Origin: Candidatus Dojkabacteria bacterium
GTDB lineage: Bacteria; Patescibacteriota; Dojkabacteria; J137
Direction: 5' to 3'
Length of the DNA: 10,078 nucleotides
Assembly: GCA_020429545.1 (NCBI GenBank)
Contig: JAGQLF010000031.1
Span: forward strand, 1 to 10,078
In this document: one piece after another, positions 5,950 to 10,078 of the stretch
Layout of the letters: the number at the start of each line of letters is the position of its first letter
How positions within the stretch are numbered: the first letter of the stretch is position 1
Notes under the pieces: generated by a model
What the model saw: only the letters and a program-made list of their open reading frames with translations
Databases searched by the model: none
What the model was told of the DNA's origin: nothing
Made by a program: the position numbers and the translations under genes

Positions 5950-7883
5950 CAACTCTTGCCATATTTGTAAGCAAAATTAGCAAAATCTACCAGCGTTATT
6001 TTATTGTCATTATTAACATCTAACTTACCGCAGCCGGAGTATGATGCATTGGTATCAGCACAAGTTTTTGAATATTTTTTTGCAAAACTACTAAAATCAG
6101 TAATATCCACTTGGTTATTACCATTTGAATCTAATGGTCCACAAATTGTGCTACTCTCGCTACTTGAAGAATCCCCAGATGATGATCCACCTGATGATCC
6201 TCCACCCGATGATTCAGTTTGACATGTTGCGCTACATCCATCAGATGATATTGTATTACCATCATCACATGTTTCTCCCGATTCAACTACACCATTACCA
6301 CAAACTGGAGCTGCTGCAATATACTCAAACGCCCCTATATCATAATCTGTTCCCTGTGGTCTTTGTGATCCTAGAGAGTCATTTGATATTGTGTAACTGT
6401 CATTTGCTGAATTATACGCAGGTGAAGATGTTCCTATTCTAAAAGTATTGGTTAGCACGGGGTTGATACTTAAGTTTCCACTTGTTGTACAGCCAGTACA
6501 GGAACCTAGTGTATTCCCTGTTGTGTTATAGATAATATTGTTAACTGTTGTATATTGTCCAGAATTATAATCAATTAATGAACCATTAATAATATTATTT
6601 ATAATACTCAAATTATCCACTGTATCTGTTCCTCCTAGCTCAAGCTCATTACAATCAGTTTGAGCTTGTGTAGCACAAGTTGAAGCTCCAGTCATTGTAT
6701 TAAACCAAAATTTTGCATCATTATCTTCAATTACTGCTCTAGAACCATCAAATATGTTATTTGTTATCTTTACGTTATTTGAAAGTGTCCTAAACCTATT
6801 TGATCCATGTTCAAAATAATTTCCTTCAATTTGCACATCACCAGTATGTTGGCTTCCATGAATAATTAAACCTTCGATCTTACAACCTGTAAATGACTCA
6901 CTACATGCCTGTGAACTTTGACCTGTTGAGTCTATATAATTATTCTTGATTAATAATCCTGCACCGGAGTATCCTTCGCCTTTAATATCTAAACAATCTT
7001 CAAATGGATTGCTTGAGAAAGTGTTATTAGTAATCTCAACATATCCTGCACCTTCAAGTTGGATTAAATCTTCGGACCCACCATCAGAAACTACTGCGCA
7101 GACATCAGAAAACATATTCGAAACTTTTGAAAAAGTATTATTTTTCACAATAATGTTGTCTGGTACATATGTGCAGCTTGTAGGTTCATTCGATGTATCA
7201 TTACAAAGTATTTTCATTACATGATTATTGTAACCTCCATCAAGAACTGAATTTTCAAAAGTAATGTTTGTCATGTTACTTTGAATTCGTATAGCTTCGG
7301 TAACTCCACCATAGATTGCTACGTTTTTAAATGTTACGTTATCTATAGCAGTTGCTCCGTTATTTGCAAGATAAATGACGTACCCTTCAGTGTCACTTTC
7401 AATAGTAACTCCTTCGACTAACACATTTCCTCTTCTGCCATCGCATGCTGCAGTGCCATTACATATTTCAATTCTTCCATCAATGGTTACACTTTCATCA
7501 TTATAGTTAGCCACAGTAATAACATCTGTTGAACTTCCAGATGAAATTCTTAAAGTTCCACCAACATTATATGTTCCTTGTTTTAACAAAATCATATCCC
7601 CAGGATCAGCATTAGTAATAACACTGTTCCATGTTCCACTTGGAGTACAAGAGGTAGTATTACATTCATAACAAGTCCCTGAACCAGTGTATGTTGCACA
7701 TGTTCTTATTGTCGCTGCCCCAGGACCAATTACTCCCTGTACACCAAAAAATGTTGAATCTTCGCTGGCCAGAACAGCTGGTTGCTCACTTGGACCTGAA
7801 GTTTTACTAAAATACAGAGTGAGTACAATTATGAATACAATTAGTGAATAAATAAATCTTTTAGAATGTTTAAACATAACCAT
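5946..7883 (-). CDS. Secreted right-handed beta-helix protein with Cys-rich (DUF4215-type) module and C-terminal dockerin
   Basis: Protein of 645 residues with an N-terminal signal or anchor segment (about 9-25) after a basic start, so exported. Residues about 50-520 are a parallel beta-helix of the pectate-lyase/NosD kind. Asn-rich rungs recur (VTFKNVAIYGG, ITFENSVLDGG, IIVKNNTFS, VEITNNTFS, LLIKNNYID, VQIEGNYFE, VKITNNIFDG, LSIINNIING), and it closes with the typical end DYDIGAFEY (513-521). Next comes a Myxococcus-type Cys-rich repeat, CGNGVVESGETCDDGN...DGCSATC (528-554), then a Ser/Gly linker (556-577) and a type I dockerin (581-645). The dockerin has two calcium loops, DSNGNNQVDITDF and DVNNDNKITLVDF. 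Beta-helix proteins often bind or cleave polysaccharides, but no catalytic triad is identifiable. The dockerin implies docking to a cohesin partner, none of which is encoded here. Two starts, 7883 and 7877, are close; the first is used. It lies 67 bp downstream of the M23 gene, possibly co-transcribed. Confidence 0.88.
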   Translation of the reverse strand: MVMFKHSKRFIYSLIVFIIVLTLYFSKTSGPSEQPAVLASEDSTFFGVQGVIGPGAATIRTCATYTGSGTCYECNTTSCTPSGTWNSVITNADPGDMILLKQGTYNVGGTLRISSGSSTDVITVANYNDESVTIDGRIEICNGTAACDGRRGNVLVEGVTIESDTEGYVIYLANNGATAIDNVTFKNVAIYGGVTEAIRIQSNMTNITFENSVLDGGYNNHVMKILCNDTSNEPTSCTYVPDNIIVKNNTFSKVSNMFSDVCAVVSDGGSEDLIQLEGAGYVEITNNTFSSNPFEDCLDIKGEGYSGAGLLIKNNYIDSTGQSSQACSESFTGCKIEGLIIHGSQHTGDVQIEGNYFEHGSNRFRTLSNNVKITNNIFDGSRAVIEDNDAKFWFNTMTGASTCATQAQTDCNELELGGTDTVDNLSIINNIINGSLIDYNSGQYTTVNNIIYNTTGNTLGSCTGCTTSGNLSINPVLTNTFRIGTSSPAYNSANDSYTISNDSLGSQRPQGTDYDIGAFEYIAAAPVCGNGVVESGETCDDGNTISSDGCSATCQTESSGGGSSGGSSSGDSSSSESSTICGPLDSNGNNQVDITDFSSFAKKYSKTCADTNASYSGCGKLDVNNDNKITLVDFANFAYKYGKSC

Positions 7884-7921
7884 GCTAAATTCAGTTAAAA
7901 AAAACTTTCATAAACATTCTA
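7862..7921 (-). repeat. 11-bp inverted repeat around the start of the beta-helix gene
   Basis: TAGAATGTTTA at 7862-7872 is the exact reverse complement of TAAACATTCTA at 7911-7921, separated by 38 bases that include both candidate start codons. In the mRNA the stem would loop out the translation start and a T9 tract. The inner arm overlaps a 12-bp palindrome, ATGTTTAAACAT (7866-7877), so alternative pairings are possible. An effect on translation is inference. Confidence 0.4.
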
Positions 7922-7950
7922 TCAATTTCTGAATAATGAAACGAAACTTT

Positions 7951-9231
7951 CTAGAATTTACTCAAGTGCCAGTAGCCTGTCTTTAGACCCTCGTTACAAT
8001 TTGTATTTTGACATATAATTACATAGTTTGCTCCATATGAATCTACACCCTTATAAGCATATCCATCATGAGCAGCAAAAATTACAGTATCACTTGGGCT
8101 ACCAGCTAAGTCAATTGCCGCATGAAAGTCGCAGTAACTTTGTCCATTCCAAGAAAAGCATCTATTTCCGAATCCACTTGTATAATAAACTGTTCCTCCT
8201 ATCGGCCAGTCCAGCGCGTTACCCCATCCGCATCCACCAATTGGCCCTCCTGGTTTGAGATAACCACATGGATCTTGCCATTGTCCATTTGATGCGACCA
8301 TGAAATGTAAATGTGGACCTGTACATAATCCTGTGCAACCTTGGTTTCCAATTGGTCTTCCTGCAGTTACCCACTCACCTTGTGTAACGGGATTGTAGCT
8401 ATTGAAAATCTGTTGCCTGATTGCTTCTGCCTGTCCAATTTTTTCTGCCTCTTCTTTACTAAAAACTGCAATAGCTTGCTGTGTATTATTAATTTCTCTT
8501 TGTTCAGCGTTTATTCTTTCATAATAAGCTGCTTTTTTTCTATCGATCTCATCTCTTTTTAACTCTAAATCGTTTTGTTTAACTTCTATAGCTTCTTTCT
8601 CTTTGTTAACTTCTTTAAGTTTTTGAGCTAACTCCTGTCTTTTTAATTCAAGCTCATCTTTTAAATCAGCTAGATTTAATAAGATCTTATTAGTATCTTC
8701 CTGAATCAGATCAATATATACTGTATCTTTAAAATAAGCATTAATATCCTCAGTGGCAAAAATATTAGTTTCGCTTACAGATCCATCTGAAGTTAATCTG
8801 AATTTAATATAATTATCTTCGATTCTGGCCTTAGATTCTTTTTCCATATCCGTAACATTCTCAATAATCTCTGCAATTTCGTCTTCTGTCTCCTTTATCT
8901 TTTTATCCAGTAATGCGATATTTATTTCCAGCTCTCTAATCTCTAAGGCAAGTGTATCAATTTCTTTTTGAAAAACTAAAACTTCTCCATGAATCTGTGA
9001 AATCTGATCGCTATACCCTTCTATCTTGTATTGATGGCTATTTATTATGCTTTGAAGTTGCTGCTTTTCATTATTAATAGCTTTAATCTCAGCTTCAAGT
9101 TGTTTTAGCTGATCTTCTAATTCATCGCCTAGAACCTTACCTGGAGAAGCAAAACTAAATCCAGAAACCAACATGAATATGGTTAATAAAACTAGTAAAA
9201 GTTTTTTTTTCTGGATATGAAATTTGGTCAT
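7951..9231 (-). CDS. Secreted coiled-coil M23 (LytM-type) peptidase with apparently circularly permuted catalytic domain
   Basis: Protein of 426 residues with a signal peptide (about 1-35: QKKK, a hydrophobic core, then a likely cleavage region near FASPGKVLG). A long coiled coil at about 36-270, with a break near 145-175, resembles EnvC/PcsB-type N-terminal regions. The catalytic part is M23: zinc-site residues H370 and D374 in FHAAIDLAG, H307/H309 in TGPHLHF, and H422 in YWHLS. The order is unusual. The half that normally ends the domain (GEWVTAGRPIG...TGPHLHFMVASNGQWQDPCGYL, about 285-325) comes first. The half that normally starts it (LDWPIGGTVYYTSGFGNR...FHAAID...YWHLS, about 340-424) comes last, two residues before the stop. 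All ligands remain, so it may be active in cleaving peptidoglycan cross-links outside the membrane. Eight cysteines in the catalytic part suggest disulfides. It follows a regulator gene and precedes the dockerin protein gene. Confidence 0.9.
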   Translation of the reverse strand: MTKFHIQKKKLLLVLLTIFMLVSGFSFASPGKVLGDELEDQLKQLEAEIKAINNEKQQLQSIINSHQYKIEGYSDQISQIHGEVLVFQKEIDTLALEIRELEINIALLDKKIKETEDEIAEIIENVTDMEKESKARIEDNYIKFRLTSDGSVSETNIFATEDINAYFKDTVYIDLIQEDTNKILLNLADLKDELELKRQELAQKLKEVNKEKEAIEVKQNDLELKRDEIDRKKAAYYERINAEQREINNTQQAIAVFSKEEAEKIGQAEAIRQQIFNSYNPVTQGEWVTAGRPIGNQGCTGLCTGPHLHFMVASNGQWQDPCGYLKPGGPIGGCGWGNALDWPIGGTVYYTSGFGNRCFSWNGQSYCDFHAAIDLAGSPSDTVIFAAHDGYAYKGVDSYGANYVIICQNTNCNEGLKTGYWHLSKF

Positions 9232-9237
9232 TAATAT

Positions 9238-9266
9238 ATTTTACCTGCCATGTATAAAAATACCAA
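9238..9266 (-). promoter_or_regulatory. Putative promoter of the M23 peptidase gene
   Basis: On the minus strand TTGGTA (9266-9261) and TAAAAT (9243-9238) are separated by exactly 17 bp; they match the sigma-70 consensus at 4 and 5 of 6 positions. Six bases separate the -10 box from the ATG, so the transcript would be leaderless. The 26-bp palindrome begins one base upstream of the -35 box. Confidence 0.5.
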
Positions 9267-9267
9267 G

Positions 9268-9293
9268 TCGAGACCAATAATTATTGGTCTCGA
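9268..9293 (-). terminator. 26-bp perfect palindrome: terminator of the regulator gene and/or operator of the M23 gene
   Basis: The arms TCGAGACCAATAA (9268-9280) and TTATTGGTCTCGA (9281-9293) are exact reverse complements. It lies 21 bp past the stop of the regulator gene. As RNA on the minus strand it gives a stem of about 11 bp with a 4-base loop, followed by CTTGGTATTTTTATA, a T-run set back from the stem and therefore imperfect for rho-independent termination. It also sits right behind the -35 box of the M23 promoter, where a dimeric regulator could bind. Which role applies cannot be decided from sequence. Confidence 0.5.
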
Positions 9294-9314
9294 TGAACAA
9301 AGTTTAATCTAAGA

Positions 9315-9914
9315 TTATTTTTCTTTTATGAAGTCTTCGTGATTACCCAATAACATTACAACATCCTGAATCATTAAATTCATTATGAAATCATCTTTTC
9401 TTCTTTTTCTAATCTGAAACTCTGAAGGTTTCAATACCGTATAGTGAATTTCTCTTCCAAAATCACTTTCAAATTCTTTAACTATTGACGATAAAAGATG
9501 CATATCAACAACTCCAATTATGGCCATATCTATTACCTGACTGCCATAGTATGCCATCTTTGTATAAGACGGTGTTAATATTGCATAATCAATTGTTCCT
9601 AACTTTCTTGAATTATTGATAATTTCTGAACCAATTCCATACGATTTATGAAACATTGATATTAATTCATCAATGAAAGGATGCTCAATGTTTAAAAAGA
9701 AATACTTTCTATTTCCACCCGTTTCAGTTTTTAATAAAGCCATTTCTTCGAGCCTCAAAAGTTCTCTTCTAACTGCATTTATTTCTTCCTTGAATTCACG
9801 AACGGCTCCTCTTAAATGAATTTTACTACCTGGATTTAGTAGAAAATATTTTAATGATTTTATTCTGACTTTAGAAACAAAAAGCATTTCTAAAGAGGTA
9901 TCATACTTGCTCAT
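9315..9914 (-). CDS. Winged-helix regulator fused to a degenerate nucleotidyltransferase-like domain
   Basis: Protein of 199 residues, cytosolic. The N-terminal part (about 8-78) is a winged helix: SKVRIKSLKYFLLNPG starts helix 1, FKEEINAVRRELLRLEEMALL is the recognition-helix region, and KTETGGNRKYFFLN is the beta-wing. Residues about 107-195 match the nucleotidyltransferase-like domain found fused to such helices: AYYGSQVIDMAIIGVVD, then EFESDFGREIHYTVLKPSEFQIRKRRKDDFI. The expected D-x-D metal pair is reduced to D129-M-A131, so catalysis is doubtful and a ligand-sensing or structural role is likelier. This two-domain family is known in archaea and uncultivated bacteria with no firm function. 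The gene is upstream of, and co-oriented with, the M23 gene, with a palindrome between them. A second inverted repeat lies before its own start, so regulation of itself or the envelope genes is plausible but inferred. No Shine-Dalgarno sequence is present. Confidence 0.82.
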   Translation of the reverse strand: MSKYDTSLEMLFVSKVRIKSLKYFLLNPGSKIHLRGAVREFKEEINAVRRELLRLEEMALLKTETGGNRKYFFLNIEHPFIDELISMFHKSYGIGSEIINNSRKLGTIDYAILTPSYTKMAYYGSQVIDMAIIGVVDMHLLSSIVKEFESDFGREIHYTVLKPSEFQIRKRRKDDFIMNLMIQDVVMLLGNHEDFIKEK

Positions 9915-9922
9915 AAATCTTA

Positions 9923-9961
9923 ATAATATATTATATTTATTCAGAAAATAATATTTTTCTG
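9923..9961 (-). promoter_or_regulatory. Two inverted repeats upstream of the regulator gene, possible operator
   Basis: CAGAAAA (9942-9948) and TTTTCTG (9955-9961) form an exact 7-bp inverted repeat with a 6-bp spacer, and ATAATATATTAT (9923-9934) is a 12-bp palindrome. Both are within 50 bp of the regulator ATG at 9914, where its promoter should be. Autoregulation is inference, and palindromes arise easily in such AT-rich sequence. Confidence 0.3.
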
Positions 9962-10078
9962 TGTAAAAGACCTGATTTATAACCCAGATGCATCTTTTAC
10001 TTTAGAGCAAATGTCCTTTAATAATTTTTGATCTCCTTTAATTATTTCCTAGACGGTATCTTTTCTTTGTCATAAATT
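9962..10078. other. Right-edge intergenic sequence without a supported gene
   Basis: No reading frame of useful length enters from the right edge on either strand. The only Shine-Dalgarno-like string in the window, AAAGGAG on the minus strand (10039-10033), has no start codon at a suitable distance leading to an open frame. Confidence 0.4.

Noticed and set aside
6004..7224. Plus-strand open frames antisense to the beta-helix/dockerin gene
   Set aside because: They mirror the low-complexity Ser/Gly linker and Asn-rich helix rungs of the real gene.
7922..7950. Possible frameshifted C-terminal M23 remnant after the peptidase stop
   Set aside because: Reading past the stop gives no VxxGxxIG or HLH-like residues in the frames checked, so the swapped order is not explained by a simple frameshift with the usual half downstream.
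8028..8562. Plus-strand open frames antisense to the M23 gene
   Set aside because: Shadows of the catalytic and coiled-coil coding sequence, with no domain or start signal.
9979..10078. Minus-strand frame giving EIIKGDQKLLKDICSKVKDASGL-like text (written with the stops ignored) and an 11-residue edge frame
   Set aside because: The first is interrupted by TGA and TAG just upstream and the second is too short; neither supports a gene or stop-codon recoding.

Overview
The window is AT-rich, tightly packed bacterial DNA with nine protein-coding genes and no RNA gene, CRISPR array or transposase. All frames read with the standard code; stops are TAA or TAG, and no annotated gene ends in TGA. None of the nine starts has a convincing Shine-Dalgarno sequence, and several have a -10-like box almost touching the ATG, which suggests leaderless or very short-leader transcripts. 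The gene content is a four-helix-bundle (23S rRNA IVP-type) protein, a winged-helix/nucleotidyltransferase-like regulator, a coiled-coil M23 peptidase, a dockerin-tailed beta-helix protein and a lone SufS. Together these fit an uncultivated Patescibacteria/Candidate Phyla Radiation bacterium. That assignment is inference; nothing here fixes the phylum.

Left part (1-3650): a JAMM/MPN-like putative metalloprotease on the minus strand diverges from a membrane-anchored surface protein with carboxypeptidase-regulatory-like folds and a C-terminal beta-propeller-like half. The surface gene is followed 9 bp later by a complete glycolytic GAPDH, probably in one transcript.

Middle (3650-5950): a small four-helix-bundle gene is bracketed by tandem 7-bp repeats in opposite orientations (GTTTAGC on the left, AGCTAAN on the right). 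The right-hand array supplies the stop codons of both the four-helix-bundle gene and the convergent four-TM membrane protein. SufS cysteine desulfurase follows, divergent from the membrane protein.

Right part (5946-10078), all minus strand: a wHTH/NTase-like regulator, then a secreted coiled-coil M23 peptidoglycan peptidase, then a large secreted parallel beta-helix protein with a Cys-rich module and a dockerin. The two exported proteins suggest a cell-envelope or surface module. The M23 catalytic domain appears circularly permuted: the TGPHLHF half comes before the FHAAID half, and the protein ends at YWHLS. A 26-bp perfect palindrome lies just upstream of the M23 promoter and downstream of the regulator gene. 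The permuted peptidase and the heptamer-flanked cassette are the most unusual things in the window.
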